Shown: piece by piece, positions 26,611 through 34,804 of the stretch
Position numbering within the stretch: position 1 is the first letter of the stretch
Layout: the number at the start of each line of letters is the position of its first letter
Notes under the pieces: model-generated
Seen by the model: only the letters and a program-made list of their open reading frames with translations
The model's database searches: none
Told to the model about the DNA's origin: nothing
From: Paludibacteraceae bacterium
Lineage (GTDB): Bacteria; Bacteroidota; Bacteroidia; Bacteroidales; Paludibacteraceae
NCBI GenBank assembly: GCA_017961765.1
Contig: JAGCWQ010000040.1
Span: 1-47,285, forward strand
Direction of reading: 5' to 3'
DNA length: 47,285 nucleotides
Made by a program: the position numbers and the translations under genes

Positions 26611-28173
26611 TTATCGGTTATCATCCTCAGGACCTACCTTACCCATTGCACAACGGAAACCGAGGTCGCTGCGGCTCAACTTTTGTTCCAAGTAACGTCT
26701 TTGGCCTGGATTCAACCAGTAAGAACGGTCTTTCCAACCACCACCCTTATAGACACGAGTCGTATTTGAGATTTGAGAAGTCAACATGCTCTCAGCGTCG
26801 GTATCAGGGTTGTACAACTTCTTAGTCAAAGCATCAGGATCACCTATATCCTTCCACTTATTTCTATCCAATGCACTGGCAGCATCACCATCCTTGTAGT
26901 TACGAACATCAAGTCTTACGTACTTGTCCATCTCAGTATCCTTAACAGCAGGGATAGCGAAAATCACACGACCCAAAGAATCCACCTTTGGAACTGGAAC
27001 ATCCTTACCATCGACTGTAGTCTGCTCGAATACAGGAGATACATATTCATTACCACGGAATGGGTTGTACTCGCTTTCGTCATCACTTGTCAACACACGA
27101 TAAACATCCAATACCCACTCGTTTACGTTACCAGCCATGTTATACAAACCGAACTCATTTGGCCAGAATGCATAAACAGGAGCCGTAATGGTAGCGTGGT
27201 CATTCAACTTACCACCCATACCCATCATATCACCTCGACCACGGACGAAGTTAGCTTGCATCTCACCACGAACCTTCTTCGCAGGGTTACGCATTTGGTG
27301 ACCATACCAAGGATAAATCTTCTTCTCGTTGTAATTTTCCTCACCCTCGATAGTCTTCGTACCGTATGCTGCGTATTCCCACTCAGCCTCGGTTGGGAGC
27401 CTAAACTTAGGAAGAAGAATACCGTCGGACATTGTTGTTCTTCTTGCGTTACCGTACACATCCTTCAAAGGTTTCTTACCTTCAGTTGGCTTGTAATCGC
27501 TCTTCATGATATACTTAGAAGTATTGAAGACTTGGTTTTGAGCGATATCAGTAGCATCCGTATTTCCCTTCAAAGCTTGGAAGTCTGGATATTGGATTGT
27601 ACCAGCATCCACCATTCTCTTCTCGTTCACACGGTCTGTACGCCAGATTGTATAATCTACAGCTTGCTCCCAGTTAACACCTACAACAGGATAGTAGTTG
27701 TATGCCACGTGAGAGAAATAGAAGTCCAAATATGGCTCGTTGTATGCCAACTCCTCACGCCATACTGTTGTATCTGGATATGCAGCTCTCACATATTCTG
27801 GATTGTTGTGATAAACGTTGCCCATCCAATACAAATACTCACGCCAGTTCAAGTTTGAAATCTCGTATTGATCCATATAGAATGAAGCAACAGTCACACG
27901 ACGCGGAATATTATTCCAATCTCCAACAATATCCTCAATCACACGACCCATTGTAAACGTACCACCTTGTACGAATACCATTCCTGGAGGAGTATCCTGA
28001 TGATAATCAGTAACAACCTGGAATCCACCATTCTTCTTGTTGTTGTACTCCCAGCCCGTAACATTTGACGATTTGGAGCTCTTGAGCTTATTGTCTCCGC
28101 CACCGCAGCTCGTCAACGACGTACCAAAAATCGCGAACAATATTACAGTCCTAAAAAGCCTTTCGTGTTTCAT
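26611..28173 (-). CDS. gldJ: Gliding/type IX secretion lipoprotein GldJ
   Basis: A 520-residue outer-membrane-associated lipoprotein (lipobox LTSC, Cys23) with a formylglycine-generating-enzyme-like (SUMF1) domain. Segments specific to the GldJ branch are TGWEYNNKKNGGFQ, GMVFVQGGTFTMGRV, DWNNIPRRVTVASFYMDQYE, RLPTEAEWEYAA, GLYNMAGNVNEWVLDVYR and the C-terminal VYKGGGWKDRSYWLNPGQRR. GldJ belongs to the gliding motility and type IX secretion apparatus in Bacteroidota and stabilises GldK. The porK/L/M/N genes are not in this window. The SUMF1-like domain is regarded as structural in this family. It is transcribed alone: divergent from folP and ending in its own terminator. Confidence 0.93.
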   Translation of the reverse strand: MKHERLFRTVILFAIFGTSLTSCGGGDNKLKSSKSSNVTGWEYNNKKNGGFQVVTDYHQDTPPGMVFVQGGTFTMGRVIEDIVGDWNNIPRRVTVASFYMDQYEISNLNWREYLYWMGNVYHNNPEYVRAAYPDTTVWREELAYNEPYLDFYFSHVAYNYYPVVGVNWEQAVDYTIWRTDRVNEKRMVDAGTIQYPDFQALKGNTDATDIAQNQVFNTSKYIMKSDYKPTEGKKPLKDVYGNARRTTMSDGILLPKFRLPTEAEWEYAAYGTKTIEGEENYNEKKIYPWYGHQMRNPAKKVRGEMQANFVRGRGDMMGMGGKLNDHATITAPVYAFWPNEFGLYNMAGNVNEWVLDVYRVLTSDDESEYNPFRGNEYVSPVFEQTTVDGKDVPVPKVDSLGRVIFAIPAVKDTEMDKYVRLDVRNYKDGDAASALDRNKWKDIGDPDALTKKLYNPDTDAESMLTSQISNTTRVYKGGGWKDRSYWLNPGQRRYLEQKLSRSDLGFRCAMGKVGPEDDNR

Positions 28174-28321
28174 AGTACTTAATATGAATTATTTTACCTA
28201 ATTATTTTATTCTTTTATTTATAAAAACTTTTTTTCACACTTTTTATTGTGTGGATTTGACATTTTAACCAATCGACTTGGATTTTAATCATCAAGTCAG
28301 TGGACAAAGATATATATTTTC

Positions 28322-28329
28322 TATCTTTG
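28322..28329 (+). promoter_or_regulatory. -7 element of the folP-cdaA-lolD operon
   Basis: TATCTTTG matches TAnnTTTG, 59 bases upstream of the folP ATG, in the divergent gldJ-folP spacer. Confidence 0.65.
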
Positions 28330-28387
28330 CAGAAAAGAAAACCGAGATATTTTTTTTAAAGATTTTTCAACAAATAGATTTCGCAAG

Positions 28388-29254
28388 ATGAAACTCAACA
28401 TAAACGGAGAACTTTGGGACTGTAAAAAAAACGTGGTAATGGGCATATTAAACGTCACTCCCGACTCCTTCTTTGCCGAGAGCCGATGCACCGACGCGAC
28501 TGCCATTCTAAAGAGAGCTGAAGAGATTGTCAGCCAAGGGGGCGAGATAATCGACATCGGCGGTTACTCCTCACGACCAGGATGCGCCGACGTGACAGAG
28601 GAAGAGGAAATTAAACGTGTCACAACCGCCACAAAACTCATCAAAAAGGAGTTCCCAAATGCGATAATATCCATTGACACTTTCCGTTCCAACGTGGCAA
28701 AAGCAGCCATACAGGATTGCGGTGCGAACATCATCAACGACATCTCCGGAGGAGAAATGGACCCCAAAATGTTCGAGACTGCAGCAAAACTTAAAACTCC
28801 CTATATCCTCATGCACATGAAAGGGAACCCGCAAAACATGACTCAAAACACCCAATACACTGATTTCAAGAAGGAGGTTTTAACCTACTTCGCCGAACGT
28901 GTCAACCGGCTAAGGTTGCTTGGCGTGAATGACATCATCCTCGATCCTGGCTTCGGTTTTTCAAAGACATTGGAACAGAACTACGAGTTATTGGATGACA
29001 TGGAGTGCTTCGAGCCGTTTCACCTGCCCATCCTCGTAGGCTTTTCTAGGAAAAGAATGATCTGGCAACTGCTAGAGGGAACTCCAGAAGAAAGTTTGAA
29101 CGGAACCTCCGTACTCAATACCATCGCCCTACAGAAAGGAGCCTGCATTTTACGGGTACACGACGTGAAGGAAGCTGTGGAGTGCGTCAAAATTTACGAG
29201 AAGATGAAGAGTTGTTCTTCAAGGAAAGAGAGTTTCCCTTATTCCTATATATAA
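28388..29254 (+). CDS. folP: Dihydropteroate synthase
   Basis: Condenses p-aminobenzoate with dihydropterin pyrophosphate in folate synthesis; the target of sulfonamides. Typical blocks are MGILNVTPDSFF (near residue 19), IIDIGGYSSRPG (about 55-66), ISIDTFRSNVAKAA, IINDISGG, ILMHMKGNPQNM, ILDPGFGFSKT and LVGFSRKRMI. The 288-aa length is normal. First gene of folP-cdaA-lolD, a linkage seen in many Bacteroidota. Confidence 0.96.
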   Translation: MKLNINGELWDCKKNVVMGILNVTPDSFFAESRCTDATAILKRAEEIVSQGGEIIDIGGYSSRPGCADVTEEEEIKRVTTATKLIKKEFPNAIISIDTFRSNVAKAAIQDCGANIINDISGGEMDPKMFETAAKLKTPYILMHMKGNPQNMTQNTQYTDFKKEVLTYFAERVNRLRLLGVNDIILDPGFGFSKTLEQNYELLDDMECFEPFHLPILVGFSRKRMIWQLLEGTPEESLNGTSVLNTIALQKGACILRVHDVKEAVECVKIYEKMKSCSSRKESFPYSYI

Positions 29255-29283
29255 ATAAGGTAATAGAATAAACGCGTTGCCTC

Positions 29284-30078
29284 ATGGGAGATATGCAAAT
29301 AAAAGATGTCATCGACATCGCCATTGTAGCCATACTGCTATATAAAACATACAAGATGCTGAAAGGAACATCGGTCATCCGTGTTTTCATCGGCATCCTC
29401 ATCTTCGTGCTCATCTGGCTATTAGTGACGTTTGTTTTCCAAATGGAACTGTTAGGCGCCATCATGGACAAAATCATGAACGTGGGCGTAATTGCCATCA
29501 TCGTCCTCTTCCGTGAAGAGATTCGAAGATCCCTCTCCCTATTGGGCTCAAGAGGAAACTTTATCATGAGGCTGTTCGAGAAACTCATCCCTTCTTTAAA
29601 GACTAAAACGGACAACGACGAGATAGACAAGATTGTGGAGGCCTGCAGAAACATGTCCGCAGAGAAAGTCGGCGCACTCATCGTCATCGAAAACGAGACA
29701 GACCTAAGCGACATCATCAAAACGGGTGAGATATTCACGGCCGACCTCAACACGAGGCTCATCGAGAACATATTTTTCAAAAATTCTCCTCTTCACGACG
29801 GAGCCATGATTGTAAGAGGCAACAAAATAGTAGCTGCCGCCTGCATCTTGCCCGTAACCAAAAACCTCACCGTCCCTAAAGAATTAGGATTGAGGCACAG
29901 AGCCGCACTCGGAATTTCGGAAGTGACAGATGCCATCACCGTAGTCGTTTCGGAAGAGACGGGCAACATCTCCATCACCAAAGAGGGACAATTCTATCTC
30001 CATCTTACACCCAACGAATTAATAGAACACTTGACCAACAACAAACCCAACAATGATAACGGCAAAGAACATCAATAA
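29284..30078 (+). CDS. cdaA: Diadenylate cyclase, CdaA type
   Basis: Makes cyclic di-AMP from two ATP. The N-terminal 90 residues hold three membrane helices ([48 protein letters not shown]), followed by the DAC domain with SPLHDGAMI and [12 protein letters not shown], the DGA and RHR catalytic motifs. Length 264 aa fits CdaA. It begins 29 bases after folP, and its last 26 bases overlap the start of the ABC ATPase gene. Cyclic di-AMP generally controls potassium and cell-wall balance. Confidence 0.95.
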   Translation: MGDMQIKDVIDIAIVAILLYKTYKMLKGTSVIRVFIGILIFVLIWLLVTFVFQMELLGAIMDKIMNVGVIAIIVLFREEIRRSLSLLGSRGNFIMRLFEKLIPSLKTKTDNDEIDKIVEACRNMSAEKVGALIVIENETDLSDIIKTGEIFTADLNTRLIENIFFKNSPLHDGAMIVRGNKIVAAACILPVTKNLTVPKELGLRHRAALGISEVTDAITVVVSEETGNISITKEGQFYLHLTPNELIEHLTNNKPNNDNGKEHQ

Positions 30079-30706
30079 AAGTTTTGGCAGACTTCAGGTT
30101 CTCAAAAATGTGGATTTGCACGTTTCCAAAGGCGAGTTTGTCACCATCATGGGGGCAAGCGGCGCAGGAAAGACCACCCTACTCCAAATCTTAGGCACAT
30201 TGGACAAACCCGACACTGGTTCGGTTCTCATAAACGGAACGCCCGTATTGGACTTGAAAGGAGAAACTTTGTCCTCTTTCCGAAACAACCATATAGGTTT
30301 CGTTTTCCAATTTCACCAACTGCTCCCCGAATTCACAGCCTTGGAGAACATTCTAATCCCTGCCATGATCGGCAACCGTCCTCAAAAAGAGTGTGAAGAG
30401 AGAGCCGAGAAGCTACTTGAATACCTCAACATCAAGGACCGCGCCCACCATAAACCTAACGAACTATCGGGGGGCGAAAAGCAACGGGTTGCCGTGGCGA
30501 GGGCCCTCATCAACAACCCAGATGTCATTTTTGCAGACGAACCCTCCGGCAGTCTCGACAGCAAGAACAAAGAGGAACTCCACAATTTGTTTCTGGACTT
30601 GAAAAACCGATTCGGACAGACATTGGTCATTGTGACCCACGATCCCGAGCTTGCCAAAATTTCGGATAGGGTAATCCAAATGAGGGACGGTGCTGTCGTT
30701 AATTAG
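30053..30706 (+). CDS. lolD: ABC transporter ATP-binding protein, LolD-like
   Basis: A 217-residue ATPase with Walker A GASGAGKT (34-41), Q-loop FQFHQLLPE, signature [15 protein letters not shown], Walker [13 protein letters not shown] and switch VTHD. It is closest by pattern to LolD, which works with LolC/E to release lipoproteins from the inner membrane; the MacB and FtsE ATPases are the alternative. No permease gene is adjacent, so the partner is encoded elsewhere. The start lies inside the last codons of cdaA (26-base overlap). Confidence 0.85.
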   Translation: MITAKNINKSFGRLQVLKNVDLHVSKGEFVTIMGASGAGKTTLLQILGTLDKPDTGSVLINGTPVLDLKGETLSSFRNNHIGFVFQFHQLLPEFTALENILIPAMIGNRPQKECEERAEKLLEYLNIKDRAHHKPNELSGGEKQRVAVARALINNPDVIFADEPSGSLDSKNKEELHNLFLDLKNRFGQTLVIVTHDPELAKISDRVIQMRDGAVVN

Positions 30707-30892
30707 TTAAAAATCAATGGGCAAGGCTCATACGCAAAGGAATATAAGCCCCCTCATGTCGCAGAGAGAAAAGTTATCAGCAGAGGCTTTCATCCCTAAA
30801 GAACAAACTAATTATCAATCACTTAACCACAACATTCACGAAGAATCAGACAAAAAATGGGGAGAAAAAGAAGAGAAATTCCCAAAAACAAT

Positions 30893-30900
30893 TATTTTTG
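30893..30900 (+). promoter_or_regulatory. -7 element of the DUF4197 lipoprotein gene
   Basis: TATTTTTG matches TAnnTTTG, 40 bases upstream of the ATG at 30941. The 230 bases between lolD and this gene hold no convincing coding frame. Confidence 0.6.
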
Positions 30901-30940
30901 CAGTTAAACTTTTAACACAACTATTAACAAGGAGGAGAAA

Positions 30941-31780
30941 ATGAAAAAAACATTCAAGTACATATTTGCGTTGCTCTTTTCTACAATCACATTTACAAGT
31001 TGCGACGAAGACACTATCAACCAGCTTCTTGGCGAAGGAGATACAGTTGAAGCATTGAAGCAAGCCCTCTCCATCGGAGCCGAGGCTGCCTCTAACGAAT
31101 TAGGTAAGGAAGACGGCTACCTAAACGATTCCATCGTGAGAATAGCCATGCCATCGGAAGCTGACGCTGTTTTCGATGTTGTCAATGCTCTACAAAAAAA
31201 CGAGGCGGGAAGAACTATTCTAAAGGCTCTTGACATAGACGAGAAGCTAGAGAGTACGATGACAACGCTCATCAACCGTGCGGCAGAGGATGCTGCTCCC
31301 AAGTCCATCAGCATATTCAAGTCAGCCATCACAGGCATGTCCATCGCCGATGGCAAGAACATTCTTTTTGGTGCAAACAATGCGGCTACGACTTACTTGC
31401 ACGACAACACCTACTCTGGTTTGGTAAATGCATTCAACCCAACTATCACTGAGTCTCTCGGAAATGTAAGATTCGGTGGATATGACGCCAACCAAGCATG
31501 GGAAGCCGTATCTAACATTTATAATAAAATAACAGACTATAAAGCATCCAGCACTGGAAAGTTGGCTTTGGCTGCTTTGAAAGTAGCAGACAAAACCACT
31601 TACAACAAAATAGATGCAATCCAAGCAGTCAACACCAACTTGGCAGACTATGTGACAGGCAAGGCTTTGGATGGCCTTTTCAGCAAAGTGGCAGTAAAGG
31701 AGTTGGACATCCGCACAAACGCCGCAGCCCGCACGACAGACCTTCTCAAGAAAGTGTTTGGTCAATTGGATGAGCAATAA
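30941..31780 (+). CDS. DUF4197 lipoprotein
   Basis: A 279-residue lipoprotein (lipobox FTSC, Cys21, followed by acidic DED). It matches the DUF4197 pattern: ALKQALSIGAEAASNELGKE, INRAAEDAAPKSISIFKSAI, NNAATTYLHDNT and the C-terminal VTGKALDGLFSKVA plus AARTTDLLKKVFG. The family is mostly helical and its function is not known. The gene overlaps the ComF-type gene by 11 bases. Confidence 0.9.
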   Translation: MKKTFKYIFALLFSTITFTSCDEDTINQLLGEGDTVEALKQALSIGAEAASNELGKEDGYLNDSIVRIAMPSEADAVFDVVNALQKNEAGRTILKALDIDEKLESTMTTLINRAAEDAAPKSISIFKSAITGMSIADGKNILFGANNAATTYLHDNTYSGLVNAFNPTITESLGNVRFGGYDANQAWEAVSNIYNKITDYKASSTGKLALAALKVADKTTYNKIDAIQAVNTNLADYVTGKALDGLFSKVAVKELDIRTNAAARTTDLLKKVFGQLDEQ

Positions 31781-32480
31781 GGTTCCGGGCATATTCAAAG
31801 GGATTGGGCTCGACCTTCTCAACCTATTCTATCCAGCTACTTGCTGCGGATGTGGTGAGGCCCTCATCAAGGGAGAAAGTCAGTTGTGCCTTTCCTGCAT
31901 TGCCACCTTACCGAGGACGCACTTCCACGACATGGAAGAGAACACAATAGAGACACGCTTCTTCGGCAAAGTGAAAATGGTATATGCCACATCCTTCCTT
32001 CATTTCGAAAAGAAAACAATCACGCAACGGTTGCTCCACGAAATCAAATACGACAGGAAAAAGGAGTTGGGCAAAATGTTGGGGTGCTTTTTCGGCGATG
32101 AGTTAAGACAAAGCCGATTCAACAACATCGACATCATCATTCCAGTTCCTCTTCATCCCAACAAATTGAAATCGAGAGGCTACAACCAAAGCGAATGGAT
32201 TGCGATGGGAATATCGGAAACCATGGGGAAACCCTTGATAACAGATGCCCTCATTCGGCAAGTGGAGACCAACACCCAGACGAAAAAGAACGCCTTCGAA
32301 CGATGGGAAAACGTGGATGGAATTTTCCACGTGGCTCTTCCTGACAAAGTCAGAGGAAAACATGCTCTCATCATCGACGACGTTGTCACGACTGGTTCAA
32401 CCTTAGAAGCCTGCGCGACAGAGCTTCTGAAAATAGACGGCACAACCGTCAGTGCCGCTGCTTTGGCGGCTGCAGAATAA
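31770..32480 (+). CDS. ComF-family phosphoribosyltransferase
   Basis: A 236-residue protein with an N-terminal zinc-ribbon-like set (CCGCGEAL ... CLSC) and a phosphoribosyltransferase domain carrying ALIIDDVVTTGSTLEAC, the PRPP-binding loop. PVPLHPNKLKSRGYNQSE is the ComF signature. In naturally competent bacteria ComF works at DNA uptake; the role in Bacteroidales is not shown. The ATG at 31770 overlaps the upstream stop (ATGAGCAATAA); a TTG four codons earlier is less likely. Confidence 0.92.
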   Translation: MSNKVPGIFKGIGLDLLNLFYPATCCGCGEALIKGESQLCLSCIATLPRTHFHDMEENTIETRFFGKVKMVYATSFLHFEKKTITQRLLHEIKYDRKKELGKMLGCFFGDELRQSRFNNIDIIIPVPLHPNKLKSRGYNQSEWIAMGISETMGKPLITDALIRQVETNTQTKKNAFERWENVDGIFHVALPDKVRGKHALIIDDVVTTGSTLEACATELLKIDGTTVSAAALAAAE

Positions 32481-32523
32481 TGAAACAGAATAAAAATTAA
32501 CAAACAACTAAAAATCAAAGATT

Positions 32524-32967
32524 ATGAACAAAAAGTTTTTTTCTTTTTTGACCATGCTTCTTTTGGGTATGGGATTGACATTCGGATTCGCTGCTTGCTC
32601 TGACGATGATGACGACGATGACAACAACAATACTGAAGAAACATCTTCTGCAGACAAAGGAAAATCAGCTGGTGAGAAATTCGTACAAGACGTCGAGGCT
32701 TACCAAGCTATCGAGGGCAACGACATAACTGCCAATGCGAAAAAACTCGAGGCTGCTGGAAAGATTTATAAAGACTATACCAACTACAAGGAAAACAAAG
32801 AGGATAAAGAGTGGAAGACTGCTTTCCTCAAGGGTGCAGCTGGCGAAGACTTGAAAAAGCACGAGACTATCAGCAAATTCCTCGAGAAGGACTACTCTTC
32901 TGCAACTGCCATTGCAGAAGCCATCACAGATTTGGCAAGCCTTTTCAGCAACAACAGCCAAAACTAA
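32524..32967 (+). CDS. Surface-type lipoprotein with acidic export signal
   Basis: A 147-residue protein with a lipoprotein signal peptide (lipobox FAAC, Cys25) followed directly by a Ser and seven Asp. An S-D-D-D run after the lipid cysteine matches the lipoprotein export signal of Bacteroidota, which sends lipoproteins to the outside of the outer membrane. The mature part is helical and charged (KEWKTAFLKGAAGEDLKK). No domain is recognised. It shows weak similarity to the next gene product: a G-x-x-x-G-E-x-F opening and a W-x-x-x-F-x-x-G-x-x segment. Those two genes probably arose by duplication (inference). Confidence 0.82.
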   Translation: MNKKFFSFLTMLLLGMGLTFGFAACSDDDDDDDNNNTEETSSADKGKSAGEKFVQDVEAYQAIEGNDITANAKKLEAAGKIYKDYTNYKENKEDKEWKTAFLKGAAGEDLKKHETISKFLEKDYSSATAIAEAITDLASLFSNNSQN

Positions 32968-32982
32968 TAAAACTGTTTTCCG

Positions 32983-33516
32983 ATGAAACGTTTCACAATT
33001 CCAGTAGCTGCGATGCTTCTCTCGTTTTCGCTCTTCTCGTGTGAAGAGGACGGGACAATAGTCGAGAATCCTGATATGACCGAAGAGCATCCAATTCCGA
33101 CGACCGACTACACCGCATTGGGCTATAAGTACGGAGAATCGTTTGGAGCCGGAAGCCTGCAAGTGAGAGATACGGTTGCTGCCGCCTACGCTTCAGCAGA
33201 GAAAGGATTTCCTTACGATTCCCTCACGTTCTGCAAGAAGATGACCCCAGCTCTCGCAGCTTGTCAATGGCCGTTTGAAAAGTACATAAAAGCCTCTATG
33301 GCTGATTCTACTTTCGCCGCTTGGGAAGCCGGATTTATAGACGGGTGCGCCAAAGCGATCGGCAAAGACAAACTTGTTGTCAACTCGCTTCTAAACGAGT
33401 TCAAGGAGGTGGATATGAACGATGTCTCCAGTAATACAAACATTCAAAAAGTATTACACATGTCGATGATATTGGGAGGCAAACAACCGAAACTGGTCAA
33501 TCAAAAGGTTCTATAA
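32983..33516 (+). CDS. Lipoprotein of unknown function, possible paralogue of the preceding gene
   Basis: A 177-residue protein with a lipoprotein signal (lipobox LFSC, Cys20) followed by acidic EED, again an export-signal-like context. The mature part includes GYKYGESFGAGSL and AAWEAGFIDGCAKAIGK, which resemble segments of the preceding lipoprotein, and four further Cys. No known family was recognised. It starts 15 bases after the preceding gene and ends at a strong terminator, so the two are co-transcribed. Confidence 0.8.
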   Translation: MKRFTIPVAAMLLSFSLFSCEEDGTIVENPDMTEEHPIPTTDYTALGYKYGESFGAGSLQVRDTVAAAYASAEKGFPYDSLTFCKKMTPALAACQWPFEKYIKASMADSTFAAWEAGFIDGCAKAIGKDKLVVNSLLNEFKEVDMNDVSSNTNIQKVLHMSMILGGKQPKLVNQKVL

Positions 33517-33523
33517 TAAAGGG

Positions 33524-33557
33524 CAAGCGAGAAGTCAACTTCTCGCTTGTTTTTTTA
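33524..33557. terminator. Terminator after the lipoprotein pair
   Basis: CAAGCGAGAAG (33524-33534) pairs with CTTCTCGCTTG (33539-33549), 11 bp with loop TCAA, then eight T. Confidence 0.93.
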
Positions 33558-33708
33558 TTGGATTTCCGTACGTACAAAAGTCTATGATGTTTTTTGGGGG
33601 CGGCACAATGCGACGCCAAAGACGAGTCTACCGGCAACACCAACCATATAGGAACCGCCACAGAGGCAACAGTCCAATCACCCCGTGGCTCAATTTAACT
33701 CCTAAATT

Positions 33709-34764
33709 TCACAGTCTTTTCTTGACCGATTCCTTACGTATCGCTTCAATCACCTTCCTACCCCATTCGCACGACAAAGAATCGTTTATGACTGGCATAT
33801 TGAAAGCAGCCTCATTGCCCGACTCCTTCACCAAATCCAAGTATTCCACGCCTCCGCTATTGCCATACCAGGACCAAGCCAGCCAGCCTACACGGGCAGA
33901 ATCACAGCAAGCCATGATAAGATCTTCATCCACATCCCCATCTGAATGGTACCAACCAAATTCGCCGATACAAAGGGCCAAATCTTGCTTCGTTATCTGG
34001 TCGATGATAGGGCGTACCCGCTCCGAATTGCCTGCCGTCCCATACATGTGGACAGAGAAAATGACATTCCGCTCAGGATCGGAAGCAAGAACTTGTGTTC
34101 CTTTCCCTATAACGCTATAAGCACCTTGTCCATAGCCATTGGAATCAACCATGATGCAGTGTTTCAAACCTGCGCTACGGATCAAGGAGATAGCCCGCTC
34201 GTATGAGTTCGCCCATGCCTCATCATCACAAGCCTTCATCCACTCATTGGCAATATTGATGATGACGAAATTCTCCGTTCCAGAAAGATAGGATGCCATA
34301 TCTGCGAAGTAACGGGCGGCCCGCAACAAAGCCTCCGTCGAGTCGTTACCTGTTTCGTCATGCGCCTCCAATATGGCAATCATGCCAAACTTACGACACT
34401 CCTCCACGATAAAGGCAACCTCGTCCACTGGGGTAGCCGGCCACTGACCTCCGTCCGCCAAGACCACACGAACCGCATTCGCACCAGTCCGACCGATGGC
34501 TTCCAACTGCCCCATTCCCGTCTCCCGATACCAAGCCCACGCCATATTGACACCACGCAGAAGCAACGTATCGCCCCAAGCCGTACGTAGCTGATTGCCT
34601 ACCACCGTAAGCCCGTCGTATGCCCGTGTTGAGACAGAATCATCATGAACCATAGTAGAATCCCCTCCTTGGGAAAAATTCTTCGTATTGACATCCAAAT
34701 TACAGGAAGCCAACAAAAGGAGGGAAATAAATGCCGTAAACTTCAAAAAATTTCTCATACGCAT
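33709..34764 (-). CDS. Glycoside hydrolase family 5 lipoprotein, beta-mannanase-like
   Basis: A 351-residue lipoprotein (lipobox LASC, Cys21). The catalytic domain (about 50-345) shows NIANEW with acid/base Glu174, the nucleophile Glu268 in IGEFGWYH, plus ANAVRVVLADGGQW, EAHDETG, IFSVHMYG and VGWLAWSWYGNSGGVEYLDL. This set resembles GH5 subfamily 8 beta-1,4-mannanases. It probably cleaves mannan at the cell surface or in the periplasm. There is no susC/susD pair or other carbohydrate enzyme nearby, so it is not in a visible polysaccharide locus. It starts 40 bases after the ureohydrolase-like gene. Confidence 0.9.
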   Translation of the reverse strand: MRMRNFLKFTAFISLLLLASCNLDVNTKNFSQGGDSTMVHDDSVSTRAYDGLTVVGNQLRTAWGDTLLLRGVNMAWAWYRETGMGQLEAIGRTGANAVRVVLADGGQWPATPVDEVAFIVEECRKFGMIAILEAHDETGNDSTEALLRAARYFADMASYLSGTENFVIINIANEWMKACDDEAWANSYERAISLIRSAGLKHCIMVDSNGYGQGAYSVIGKGTQVLASDPERNVIFSVHMYGTAGNSERVRPIIDQITKQDLALCIGEFGWYHSDGDVDEDLIMACCDSARVGWLAWSWYGNSGGVEYLDLVKESGNEAAFNMPVINDSLSCEWGRKVIEAIRKESVKKRL

Positions 34765-34804
34765 TGATTGTGTTTTTAGGGTATTAGATTCAGCTGAAAA
34801 GAAA

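Noticed and set aside
26773-27858. Long open frame (361 codons) on the plus strand opposite gldJ
   Set aside because: It lies wholly inside a gene with clear GldJ motifs. The translation has no recognisable features and reflects codon bias of the opposite strand.
30717-30944. 75-codon frame between lolD and the DUF4197 gene
   Set aside because: The promoter of the DUF4197 gene falls inside it, and the translation is basic and low in hydrophobic residues, with no family resemblance.
33584-34120. Plus-strand frame of 178 codons overlapping the GH5 gene end
   Set aside because: It overlaps the catalytic region of a gene with intact GH5 residues; its sequence is rich in Arg, Ser and Pro and unlike a protein.
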